Origin: an uncultured Macromonas sp.
Lineage (GTDB): Bacteria; Pseudomonadota; Gammaproteobacteria; Burkholderiales; Burkholderiaceae
Direction of reading: 5' to 3'
DNA: 5,839 nucleotides
Assembly (NCBI GenBank): GCA_946481585.1
Contig: CAMLOF010000193.1
Location: forward strand, 1 to 5,839
The number at the start of each line of letters is the position of its first letter. Within the stretch, counting starts at the first letter, position 1. The translations under genes and the position numbers were made by a program. Below, piece after piece: positions 1 to 5,611 of the stretch. Below the pieces are notes generated by a model. It had not been told where the DNA came from. It saw only the letters and a list, made by a program, of their open reading frames with translations, and did no database searches.

Positions 1-246
1 ATCTACAACACCCTGCCCCACAACCTGGACCGCCTGCTGCGCCGCCACCCGCTGCCATGCCCGGTGGCCTTTGTGGGCGGCACCCAGTCGGCCGAGATGA
101 AGCAGGTGGGCATGGCCATGACCCACAAGCTGGTGGGCAAGACGCCCGGCGACCGCCTGCAGATGGTGGAAGGCAGCCACCTGTTCCCCATGGAAAAACC
201 GCTGGACACGGCCGCTGCCGTGGACCGGGCGTTGCGCAGCTTCTGA
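1..246 (+). CDS. alpha/beta-fold hydrolase, C-terminal fragment
   Basis: The frame is open from the first base of the window and ends in TGA at 244-246, giving the last 81 residues of a protein whose start lies outside. The segment reads as the end of an alpha/beta hydrolase fold. A hydrophobic strand (PVAFVGGTQSAEMKQVG, residues 21-37) fits the strand carrying the third catalytic residue. The EGSHLFPMEKP segment (about residues 60-70) carries a histidine where the catalytic His normally sits, followed by the terminal helix (DTAAAVDRALRSF). The usual acid after the strand is not obvious; Glu or Ser in TQSAE stands near that place. This is family-level recognition only: with the nucleophile elbow out of view, no substrate can be named. 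The gene converges on uppP with 11 bases between the stop codons. Codon use is G/C-ending, as in the neighbouring genes. Confidence 0.75.
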   Translation: MYNTLPHNLDRLLRRHPLPCPVAFVGGTQSAEMKQVGMAMTHKLVGKTPGDRLQMVEGSHLFPMEKPLDTAAAVDRALRSF

Positions 247-260
247 GCCCTGACGGCTCA
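244..260. terminator. hairpin spanning both convergent stop codons
   Basis: Positions 244-249 (TGAGCC) and 255-260 (GGCTCA) are perfect inverted repeats around the five-base loop CTGAC. The left arm begins with the hydrolase stop codon and the right arm holds the uppP stop codon read on the minus strand. The stem is only 6 bp and there is no T-run on either side, so it is at best a weak bidirectional terminator or a transcript 3'-end protector. Confidence 0.4.
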
Positions 261-1082
261 GGCCGACCAGTTCACCAAGCCGGTGGCCGAAGTGGCCAGA
301 ATGAGCAACCCAAACGCAATGCGGTACCAGGCAAAGGGCACAAATGAATGGGTAGCGATGTAGCGCAGCAGCCAGCGCACACACACCCACGCACTCAGGA
401 AAGAAAACAGCAGGCCTACGGCAAACATGGGAATGTCTGCCGCCGACAGCAAGGCCCGGTCCTTGTAAAGGCTGTAGGCCCCCGCGCCAATGAGCGTGGG
501 CATGGCCAGGAAGAAGCTGAAATCCGTAGCGGCCTTGCGCGACAAACCCAGCAACATGCCGCCAATGATGGTGGCGCCGCTGCGGCTGGTGCCCGGCACC
601 AGGGCCAGACACTGCGCCAGGCCCACCTTCAGGGCGTCCCAGGGAGTCATGTCGTCCACCTCGGCCACGCGCGTGGCTGAGGCTGGCCTGCGTTCAGCCC
701 AAAGAATGATGAAGCCGCCCAGGATGAACGTGGTTGCCACCACTGTGGGCGTGAACAGGTTGGCCTTGATAGCCTTGCCCAGGAGCAGGCCCAGCACCAC
801 AGCGGGCACAAAGCCAATCAGCACATTCAGGGTAAAGCGCTGCGCCTGGCGTTCATTGGCCAGGCCCACCAGCGTGGAACGTATGCGCTGCCAGTAAACA
901 ATGATCACCGCCAGAATGGCACCGGTCTGGATGGCGATCTCGAACACCTTGGCGCGTTCGTCGTGGAAGCCCAAAAGCGTACCGGCCAGGATGAGGTGGC
1001 CGGTGGAAGAAATGGGAAGGAATTCGGTGAGGCCTTCGACCACCCCCATCAGGGCGGCCTTGGTCAGCAGTACAAGGTCCAT
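258..1082 (-). CDS. uppP: undecaprenyl-diphosphatase UppP (BacA type)
   Basis: Integral inner-membrane enzyme of 274 residues, the usual family length. It removes a phosphate from undecaprenyl diphosphate to regenerate the C55 lipid carrier for peptidoglycan and other surface polymers; overexpression in this family gives bacitracin resistance. Both signature motifs are intact. [14 protein letters not shown] (residues 16-29) supplies Glu16, Glu20, Ser26 and His29, matching E. coli BacA Glu17, Glu21, Ser27 and His30. PGTSRSG (163-169) supplies Arg167, matching Arg174. Hydrophobic segments near 45-65, 85-103, 113-130, 190-205, 217-235 and 253-272 fit a multi-pass protein. The ATG at 1082 leaves a normal N-terminus ahead of motif 1, although no clear Shine-Dalgarno precedes it. 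A strong stem-loop ends 13 bases upstream. The gene lies downstream of the exported-protein gene on the same strand and may share its transcript. Confidence 0.97.
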   Translation of the reverse strand: MDLVLLTKAALMGVVEGLTEFLPISSTGHLILAGTLLGFHDERAKVFEIAIQTGAILAVIIVYWQRIRSTLVGLANERQAQRFTLNVLIGFVPAVVLGLLLGKAIKANLFTPTVVATTFILGGFIILWAERRPASATRVAEVDDMTPWDALKVGLAQCLALVPGTSRSGATIIGGMLLGLSRKAATDFSFFLAMPTLIGAGAYSLYKDRALLSAADIPMFAVGLLFSFLSAWVCVRWLLRYIATHSFVPFAWYRIAFGLLILATSATGLVNWSA

Positions 1083-1095
1083 GCTCAGCGTTCAG

Positions 1096-1128
1096 TCGGC
1101 AAAGCCACGAGTGTAGGGGCTTTGCCGA
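1096..1128 (-). promoter_or_regulatory. 11-bp perfect stem-loop between exported-protein gene and uppP
   Basis: Positions 1096-1106 (TCGGCAAAGCC) and 1118-1128 (GGCTTTGCCGA) pair perfectly around an 11-base loop. The stem starts 12 bases after the stop of the upstream gene and ends 13 bases before the uppP ATG. Neither strand has a following T-run, so a classical intrinsic terminator is unlikely. An mRNA-processing, stability or translation-control stem in the uppP leader is possible. On the minus strand the loop reads CCTACACTCG, similar to the CCTAGAATCG found before glsA and glnS. Confidence 0.5.
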
Positions 1129-1140
1129 GCCTAGCGCGTG

Positions 1141-1611
1141 TCAGTACCCCCAACCGTCGCGGCGGCCACGGCGGTCATCGTCGTCGTCCCAGCGGTCGCG
1201 CCGGTCGTCCCAGCGGCGGTCATCCCAACGGTCATCACCCCTGTAATGGTGGTGCTTTTTCCAGTGCTTGCGGTGCCCAGGCGGCGCCCAGCCAATCACG
1301 CGCGGTTGGGGCGCAATTACCACGGCAGGCGGCGGCCCGTAAATAACGCGGGGCACCGGGCGCACCACCACGGGCGGCGACACCACCACCGGGTAGCTGG
1401 GGTAACCCACCACCACGGGCGGGGCGTTGCTCACGCCCACGCTCACGCCGGGCTGGTGCACACCTACCGACCAATAAACGTCTGAGGCATGGGCTTGCCC
1501 CATGCTGGCCGACAGCGCCCAGGCACCTGCAGCCAGGGTGACCACGGCCACCGCCCGGCTCCAGCCGGAGGTGCGTTGCCATGGCAGCGAGAGCATCTTG
1601 GATCGACTCAT
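1141..1611 (-). CDS. small exported Pro/Val-rich protein with His and Trp-Asp-Asp-Arg tail
   Basis: The protein has 156 residues and no enzyme domain that I recognise. The start at 1611 is chosen over an upstream in-frame ATG at 1707 because AGGAG stands six bases before it and a clean signal peptide follows. That peptide has a basic n-region (residues 1-19), a hydrophobic core (20-37) and a cleavage site after Ala-His-Ala42. The mature part begins SDVYWSVGVHQPGVSVGV (43-60). Next come a Pro/Val-rich low-complexity stretch (64-106), a basic cluster HRKHWKKHHHYR (113-124), and a tail of alternating Asp and Arg with Trp-Asp-Asp at 129, 134 and 141. Similar small Pro/Val-rich secreted proteins of unknown role are, as I recall, common in Burkholderiales. 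A periplasmic or surface location is likely. Metal or polyanion binding by the His/Asp tail is only a guess. It is divergent from glsA and upstream of uppP. Confidence 0.8.
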   Translation of the reverse strand: MSRSKMLSLPWQRTSGWSRAVAVVTLAAGAWALSASMGQAHASDVYWSVGVHQPGVSVGVSNAPPVVVGYPSYPVVVSPPVVVRPVPRVIYGPPPAVVIAPQPRVIGWAPPGHRKHWKKHHHYRGDDRWDDRRWDDRRDRWDDDDDRRGRRDGWGY

Positions 1612-1617
1612 GATTGA

Positions 1618-1622
1618 CTCCT
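1618..1622 (-). promoter_or_regulatory. Shine-Dalgarno deciding the exported-protein start
   Basis: The minus strand reads AGGAG here, six bases before the ATG at 1611. It is the only canonical ribosome binding site I see in the window, and it fixes the start at 1611 rather than 1707. Confidence 0.75.
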
Positions 1623-1651
1623 GTGTGTGGGTCTTCTGACCCCATACGCCG

Positions 1652-1657
1652 ATTACA
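1652..1657 (-). promoter_or_regulatory. possible -10 element for the exported-protein gene
   Basis: The minus strand reads TGTAAT (5 of 6 with TATAAT) followed by CG, resembling the TAGAATCG motifs before glsA and glnS. It would give a leader of about 35 bases carrying the AGGAG site. No matching -35 hexamer is visible at 17 bp spacing, so support is weak. Confidence 0.3.
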
Positions 1658-1691
1658 GCCCAGCCAGCCGTTACGCGGTCCCCACAGACTG

Positions 1692-1725
1692 TCACAGTTG
1701 TGAACAAACGTAACGTATGCGTTTG
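1692..1725. promoter_or_regulatory. cluster of small dyads in the divergent intergenic region
   Basis: Two separate inverted repeats lie between the exported-protein gene and glsA. TCACA-GT-TGTGA is at 1692-1703. CAAACG (1705-1710) faces CGTTTG (1720-1725) across nine bases. Such dyads in a divergent promoter region are typical operator candidates, but no known regulator consensus is matched with confidence. TCACA/TGTGA resembles CRP half-sites in inverted order and with the wrong spacing. Confidence 0.35.
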
Positions 1726-1730
1726 CCACC

Positions 1731-1736
1731 TAGAAT
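1731..1736 (+). promoter_or_regulatory. possible -10 element for glsA
   Basis: TAGAAT matches TATAAT in 5 of 6 positions and lies 30 bases before the glsA ATG. It is embedded in CCTAGAATCG, the same 10 bases found before glnS. A start about seven bases downstream would give a leader of about 24 bases. No good -35 hexamer is seen at 17-18 bp spacing. Confidence 0.4.
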
Positions 1737-1766
1737 CGCGGCCTCCCTGGCGCCCTTGGCCGACTC

Positions 1767-2708
1767 ATGCGCACAACCTCACTGCCCCAACTGCTTGACG
1801 ACATTCATGCCGAAGCCTGCAACCTGTTTGGCCAGGGGCGGGTGGCTGACTACATACCGGCGTTGGCACAGGTGCCGCCCCGCCAGTTCGGCATGGCGGT
1901 GGCCCTGGTCAACGGGCAAAGCCATGCGGTGGGTGACGCGCACGTGCCCTTCTCGCTGCAGAGCATCACCAAGCTGTTCACCTTTGTGCTGGCACTCAAA
2001 ACCGAAGGCGATGCCTTGTGGCAGCGCGTGGGGCGTGAACCTTCGGGCGCAGCTTTCAACTCCATCGTGCAGCTGGAAACCGAAAGCGGCATACCGCGCA
2101 ACCCCTTCATCAACGCGGGGGCGCTGGTCATTACCGACATTTTGACCACCCGCTACGCCCACCTGGACTACGCCCTGCTGGGCGCCCTGCGCCGCCTGGC
2201 AGACGAGCCCAACCTGCACTGGAACCCGGCGGTGGCGCGTTCAGAGCGGGAAACCGCGCACCGCAACATGGCCATGGCCTACTTCATGAAGAGCCACGGC
2301 AACTTCCACAACGACCCCGAACTGGTGCTGGACAACTACTGCCGCCAGTGCGCCACCGAGATGAGTTGCGCACAACTTGCCCAGGCCACCATGTTCCTGG
2401 CCAACGGCGGGCGCGACCTGGGCCGCGCTGGGCAGCCCGACGAACAGGTTTTGAGCGCGGACGACGCCCGCCGCGTCAACGCCCTGATGCTGACCTGCGG
2501 CGCCTACGACGCCGCCGGAGACTTTGCCTACCGCATCGGCCTGCCCGTCAAAACCGGGGTGGGCGGCGGCATTGCCGCCATCGTGCCCGGCGTGGGCACC
2601 GTGGCCGTTTGGGCACCCGAGCTGGACGCCAAAGGCAACTCCGTGGTGGGTGCCTGGGCGCTGGAACGTCTCGTACAAGCCACGGGGTGGGGGCATGCGG
2701 GGCTGTAA
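1767..2708 (+). CDS. glsA: glutaminase A (L-glutamine amidohydrolase)
   Basis: Cytosolic serine-dependent, beta-lactamase-fold glutaminase that hydrolyses L-glutamine to glutamate and ammonia. Its 313 residues are close to the usual bacterial length of about 305-310. The catalytic Ser66-x-x-Lys69 lies in PFSLQSITKLF. The other active-site residues known from bacterial and human glutaminases are recognisable: Tyr29 (ADYIPAL), Asn116 (NPFINAGAL), Glu160 and Asn167 (SERETAHRN), Tyr191 (DNYCRQC), Tyr247 (CGAYDAAG) and Val265 (VKTGVGGGI). The ATG at 1767 gives an N-terminus of family length but has no clear Shine-Dalgarno. The gene diverges from the exported-protein gene and precedes glnS by 19 bases on the same strand, so co-transcription is likely. 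Both products use glutamine, one by hydrolysis and one by tRNA charging. There is no sign of damage. Confidence 0.96.
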   Translation: MRTTSLPQLLDDIHAEACNLFGQGRVADYIPALAQVPPRQFGMAVALVNGQSHAVGDAHVPFSLQSITKLFTFVLALKTEGDALWQRVGREPSGAAFNSIVQLETESGIPRNPFINAGALVITDILTTRYAHLDYALLGALRRLADEPNLHWNPAVARSERETAHRNMAMAYFMKSHGNFHNDPELVLDNYCRQCATEMSCAQLAQATMFLANGGRDLGRAGQPDEQVLSADDARRVNALMLTCGAYDAAGDFAYRIGLPVKTGVGGGIAAIVPGVGTVAVWAPELDAKGNSVVGAWALERLVQATGWGHAGL

Positions 2709-2715
2709 GTCGCCC

Positions 2716-2721
2716 TAGAAT
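2716..2721 (+). promoter_or_regulatory. possible -10 element for a leaderless glnS transcript
   Basis: TAGAAT, within CCTAGAATCG (2714-2723), ends six bases before the glnS ATG. If it acts as a -10 box, transcription would start at or next to the A of the start codon. No Shine-Dalgarno is seen in the 19-base gap, which agrees with a leaderless message. No convincing -35 is seen at 2692-2698. Confidence 0.35.
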
Positions 2722-2727
2722 CGGCAG

Positions 2728-4563
2728 ATGACCAAGAACACCGCCGCTTCCACCAACCCCAACGCGCCCAGCGAAGGCGCCGAACACAAGCCCAGCAACT
2801 TCCTGCGCCAGATCATTGAACACGACCTGGCCCAGGGCACCTACGCCACGCGCAAGTGGGGCGGCAGCCCCGGCGACGCCGCCCACCACGAGGCAGGCGT
2901 GCCCGACCCGGCCAAGATCCGCACCCGCTTTCCGCCCGAGCCCAACGGCTACCTGCACGTGGGCCACGCCAAGAGCATCTGCCTGAACTTTGGCCTGGCG
3001 CGCGACTACGGCGGCGTGTGCCACATGCGCTTTGACGACACCAACCCCGAGAAGGAAGACACGGAATACGTGAACTCCATCCTCGACGCGGTGCAGTGGC
3101 TGGGGTTCAAGTGGGAAGCCAACGGCCAGAACCACCTGTACCAGGCCAGCGACTACTTCGACTTCATGTACCGCGCGGCGGAATGCCTGATTGAAGCTGG
3201 CCACGCCTATGTGGACGAGCAGACGGCCGAGGAAATGCGCACGAACCGGGGCGACTTTGGCAAACCCGGCGTGAACAGCCCGTTCCGCAGCCGCACGCCT
3301 GCCGAGAACCTGGCGCGCTTTCGCGAAATGCGCGACGGCAAGCTGGCCGACGGCGCTGCCGTGCTGCGCGCCAAGATCGACATGGCCAGCCCCAACATCA
3401 ACCTGCGCGACCCGGCCATTTACCGCATACGCCGCGCCACGCACCACAACACGGGCGACAAATGGTGCATCTACCCGATGTACACCTTTGCCCACCCCAT
3501 TGAAGACGCGCTGGAGCAAATTACCCACAGCATTTGCACGCTGGAGTTTGAAGACCAGCGCCCCTTCTACGACTGGCTGCTGGAGCGCCTGACCGAAGGC
3601 GGCCTGCTGAAGGCCCCGCCCCCGCGCCAGTACGAATTTGCCCGCCTGAACCTGACCTACGTGATTACCAGCAAGCGCAAGCTGGCGCAACTGGTGAACG
3701 AAGGCAAGGTGAGCGGCTGGGACGACCCGCGCATGCCAACCATTGTGGGCCTGCGCCGCCGCGGCTACACGCCCGAAGCCATTCAACTGTTTGCCGAACG
3801 CATAGGCGTGACCAAGAGCGACAGCTGGATTGACTACAGCACGCTGGAAGGCTGCCTGCGCGAAGACCTGGAAAACAAGGCCCACCGTGGCATGGCCGTG
3901 CTGGACCCGGTGAAGCTGGTGCTGACCAACTGGGCCGAAGCCTTTGGCAGCGACGCCTACACCGAGGAATGCACCCAGCCCGCCCTGCCCCACTCGGCCG
4001 TGGCCGAAGGGCAGACCCCGCCGCCCGAGCGCCGCTTCAAGATTGGCAAAGAGGTGTGGATTGAGCGCGAGGACTTTGAAGAAGTGCCGCCCAAGGGCTA
4101 CAAGCGCCTGTTCCCGGGCAACGTGGTGCGCCTGAAGGGCGGCTACGTGATCGAATGCACCGGCTGCGCCCGCGACGCCAACGGCCAGGTGACCGAGGTG
4201 CACGCCAAGGTGATACCCGGCACCAAGAGCGGCACCCCCGGCGCCGACAGCGTGAAGGCCAAGGCCGCCATTACCTGGGTGGGCGTGAACGACGGCGTAC
4301 AAGCCGAAGTGCGCCTGTACGACCGCCTATTTACCGAAGCCCAGCCCGACGCGGGCGGCAAGAACTTTTTGGACGCACTGAACCCCGACAGCCTGAAGGT
4401 GGTGACAGCCTACGTGGAGCCGTCACTGGCTGCTGCGCAGCCAGACCAGAAGTTCCAGTTCGAACGGCACGGGTACTTTGTGGCCGACCGGGTGGAGCAT
4501 GGGGTGGGCGGGAAGGTTGTGTTCAACCGGGTGACGGGGTTGAAGGATAGTTGGGGGAAATAA
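2728..4563 (+). CDS. glnS: glutaminyl-tRNA synthetase
   Basis: Class Ic aminoacyl-tRNA synthetase that charges tRNA(Gln) with glutamine using ATP in the cytoplasm. At 611 residues it is longer than the 554 of E. coli GlnRS. The HIGH motif is HVGH (77-80) in PEPNGYLHVGHAKSICLNFG. The KMSKS loop is the variant ITSKR (313-317). Glutamine and specificity residues align with E. coli: Arg67 (Arg30), Asp103 in RFDDTNP (Asp66), Tyr252 in WCIYPMY (Tyr211) and Cys270 in SICTLEF (Cys229). The C-terminal part, from about residue 390, carries the anticodon-binding beta-barrels and ends in FQFERHGYF and VFNR as in the family. About 22 extra residues (around 40-65) lie before the HIGH region. The ATG at 2728 is followed by a low-complexity leader, with conserved sequence starting near residue 23. 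The gene is 19 bases after glsA and ends in an intrinsic terminator. Confidence 0.97.
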   Translation: MTKNTAASTNPNAPSEGAEHKPSNFLRQIIEHDLAQGTYATRKWGGSPGDAAHHEAGVPDPAKIRTRFPPEPNGYLHVGHAKSICLNFGLARDYGGVCHMRFDDTNPEKEDTEYVNSILDAVQWLGFKWEANGQNHLYQASDYFDFMYRAAECLIEAGHAYVDEQTAEEMRTNRGDFGKPGVNSPFRSRTPAENLARFREMRDGKLADGAAVLRAKIDMASPNINLRDPAIYRIRRATHHNTGDKWCIYPMYTFAHPIEDALEQITHSICTLEFEDQRPFYDWLLERLTEGGLLKAPPPRQYEFARLNLTYVITSKRKLAQLVNEGKVSGWDDPRMPTIVGLRRRGYTPEAIQLFAERIGVTKSDSWIDYSTLEGCLREDLENKAHRGMAVLDPVKLVLTNWAEAFGSDAYTEECTQPALPHSAVAEGQTPPPERRFKIGKEVWIEREDFEEVPPKGYKRLFPGNVVRLKGGYVIECTGCARDANGQVTEVHAKVIPGTKSGTPGADSVKAKAAITWVGVNDGVQAEVRLYDRLFTEAQPDAGGKNFLDALNPDSLKVVTAYVEPSLAAAQPDQKFQFERHGYFVADRVEHGVGGKVVFNRVTGLKDSWGK

Positions 4564-4582
4564 GCCCCGAAATCTAAAAAAT

Positions 4583-4614
4583 CCAGCGCAGCATGTCGCG
4601 GCGCTGGTTTATTT
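4583..4614 (+). terminator. intrinsic terminator of glnS
   Basis: CCAGCGC (4583-4589) pairs with GCGCTGG (4601-4607) over an 11-base loop, followed by TTTATTT (4608-4614). It lies 19 bases after the glnS stop. An A-run at 4576-4581 precedes the stem, so it could also stop transcripts arriving on the minus strand from the low-G+C gene. Confidence 0.72.
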
Positions 4615-4666
4615 ACTGTCCGCGCCCGACCCAAAGCAACTGCTGATTGTGCTCAAGAAAACTGTC

Positions 4667-4735
4667 GTTCAACGTTCGAGGTAAAGGGCACCTTGCGGAT
4701 TGCCGCAAGGCGCGCCCCAAACTGACGAGTTAGAC
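4667..4735 (-). other. attC-like structure at the 3' end of the low-G+C gene (tentative)
   Basis: On the minus strand GTCTAAC (4735-4729) fits the integron core RYYYAAC and GTTGAAC (4673-4667) fits GTTRRRY. They bracket a 69-base segment with an 8-bp perfect hairpin in its middle. The TAA stop of the minus-strand gene lies inside the first core, where cassette genes often end. Against this, the inner L-type boxes pair poorly, and no GTTRRRY site is seen on the 5' side of the gene. The cores are degenerate enough to occur by chance. Confidence 0.22.
4686..4717 (-). terminator. hairpin downstream of the low-G+C gene
   Basis: CCTTGCGG (4691-4698) and CCGCAAGG (4703-4710) form a perfect 8-bp stem with loop ATTG. 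It is extended by GGGC (4686-4689) pairing with GCCC (4714-4717) across a small internal loop. On the minus strand it follows the stop codon at 4730 and is followed by a short TTTA, so it may end that transcript. The T-run is poor. Confidence 0.45.
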
Positions 4736-5557
4736 CGTTGCTTGAAACTGAATGCCGTAGACATTGCGCCCCCTGCGATTGAGATCGACGGTCATCAGCA
4801 GCATCTCTGCCCCGGGTTCATACAACTGAATGTGCTCGTGAAGTGCGGCCACTTTTGCCTCGTCATTTAACGGTAGGTCTGAGATGCCGGACGCTGGAAC
4901 GAAGTCGAATGGAAGCGCGTGCACGCCGAGATGGCAGAACTTGTGTAAATCCAGGACATAAACGCCCCTTCCTCGCTCTGCGATCTGGACACGAAGTCCA
5001 GGATTAGCTCGCTCTTGAACCACGAGTGCTCTAACGGCACAACAATTAACAAGGTATCTAGCTATAGCGATGGTGGCTTTCGCGGCCAAAGTCTCATCTC
5101 CGGGGAAGAACACACTCTTGGTCAGTTTGAGAGCGTCGTTTGGCTCCTTGTCGGCATGCGCGCCTTCCTTGTCCGCAACTGATCGGATGAAGTCGCGAAG
5201 CGTCATCTTGTAGCTGAATAGTCGCTGATCAAGCCATTCTGAAACCGGCAACGTAGGTCCCGACTCATTGAACAGCATTTCCATTTCACTGCTGCCTCTT
5301 CCGTCAAAGCTCATTCGGCTTGGAATGTACAAAAAGGTGTGTTCATCGACCATCAACTGGCTGCCAACTAAAGGGTGAAGTTGGATACCCGGGAAGTACT
5401 GCGGAAGCAAAGAGATATCTCTTCGACTTTGCGAGTCACAGAGCAACTTTCGAAGTTCTGCCGCGATAGGACGGTAGGCGTGCCGAGCGCCGCCGTAGTA
5501 CGCACCGACATTGACGCCAATGACTTGGAGCGAAGCGTTGAAGTGCTCGGTAAGCAT
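4730..5557 (-). CDS. unrecognised 275-residue protein, low-G+C, probably acquired
   Basis: I do not recognise this protein. It looks soluble, with no signal peptide or obvious membrane segment. Visible features are an N-terminal block GGARHAYRPIAAELRKLLCD (22-41), a middle block FLYIPSRMSFDGRGSSEMEM (about 75-94), a charged stretch RSVADKEGAHADKEP (about 124-138) and a hydrophobic helix near 160-180 (ATIAIARYLVNCCAVRALVV). The C-terminal part has RGVYVLDLHKF and ends GIQFQATV. The block with KEGAHADKE resembles motifs I recall from uncharacterised bacterial proteins, but I cannot name a family. The ATG at 5557 is the first start after an in-frame stop at 5573-5575; no good Shine-Dalgarno precedes it. 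Two 60-base lines counted within it are 53% and 45% G+C, against 72% in a glnS line, and codon use is much less G/C-ending. It is same-strand with the helicase 62 bases upstream and convergent with glnS. Confidence 0.72.
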   Translation of the reverse strand: MLTEHFNASLQVIGVNVGAYYGGARHAYRPIAAELRKLLCDSQSRRDISLLPQYFPGIQLHPLVGSQLMVDEHTFLYIPSRMSFDGRGSSEMEMLFNESGPTLPVSEWLDQRLFSYKMTLRDFIRSVADKEGAHADKEPNDALKLTKSVFFPGDETLAAKATIAIARYLVNCCAVRALVVQERANPGLRVQIAERGRGVYVLDLHKFCHLGVHALPFDFVPASGISDLPLNDEAKVAALHEHIQLYEPGAEMLLMTVDLNRRGRNVYGIQFQATV

Positions 5558-5611
5558 GCCGGACTCAGGTGTTCACTCTACGGATTGGAAAGGACATCTG
5601 GCCAAATCTGG

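Noticed and set aside
1183..1231. CRISPR array
   Set aside because: The repeats are short, in frame, spaced 15-21 bases and coding. There are no unique spacers and no cas genes.
1138..1485. Plus-strand open frame antisense to the exported-protein gene
   Set aside because: It is low-complexity Val/Ala/Pro and then His/Arg sequence mirroring the repetitive minus-strand gene, with no supporting start signal.
1692..1703. CRP binding site
   Set aside because: The CRP consensus is TGTGA-N6-TCACA. Here the halves are in the opposite order with a two-base spacer, so only the dyad symmetry is reported.
1612..1707. Longer exported protein starting at the ATG at 1707
   Set aside because: It would put 32 residues before a textbook signal peptide and ignore the AGGAG placed six bases before the ATG at 1611.
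2548..4302. Open frame of 584 codons on the minus strand, antisense to the glsA 3' end and most of glnS
   Set aside because: It is dominated by Val, Ala, Gly and His, as expected when the complement of a strongly G/C-ending gene is read. glnS on the other strand has all family motifs. No ribosome site or domain supports the antisense frame.
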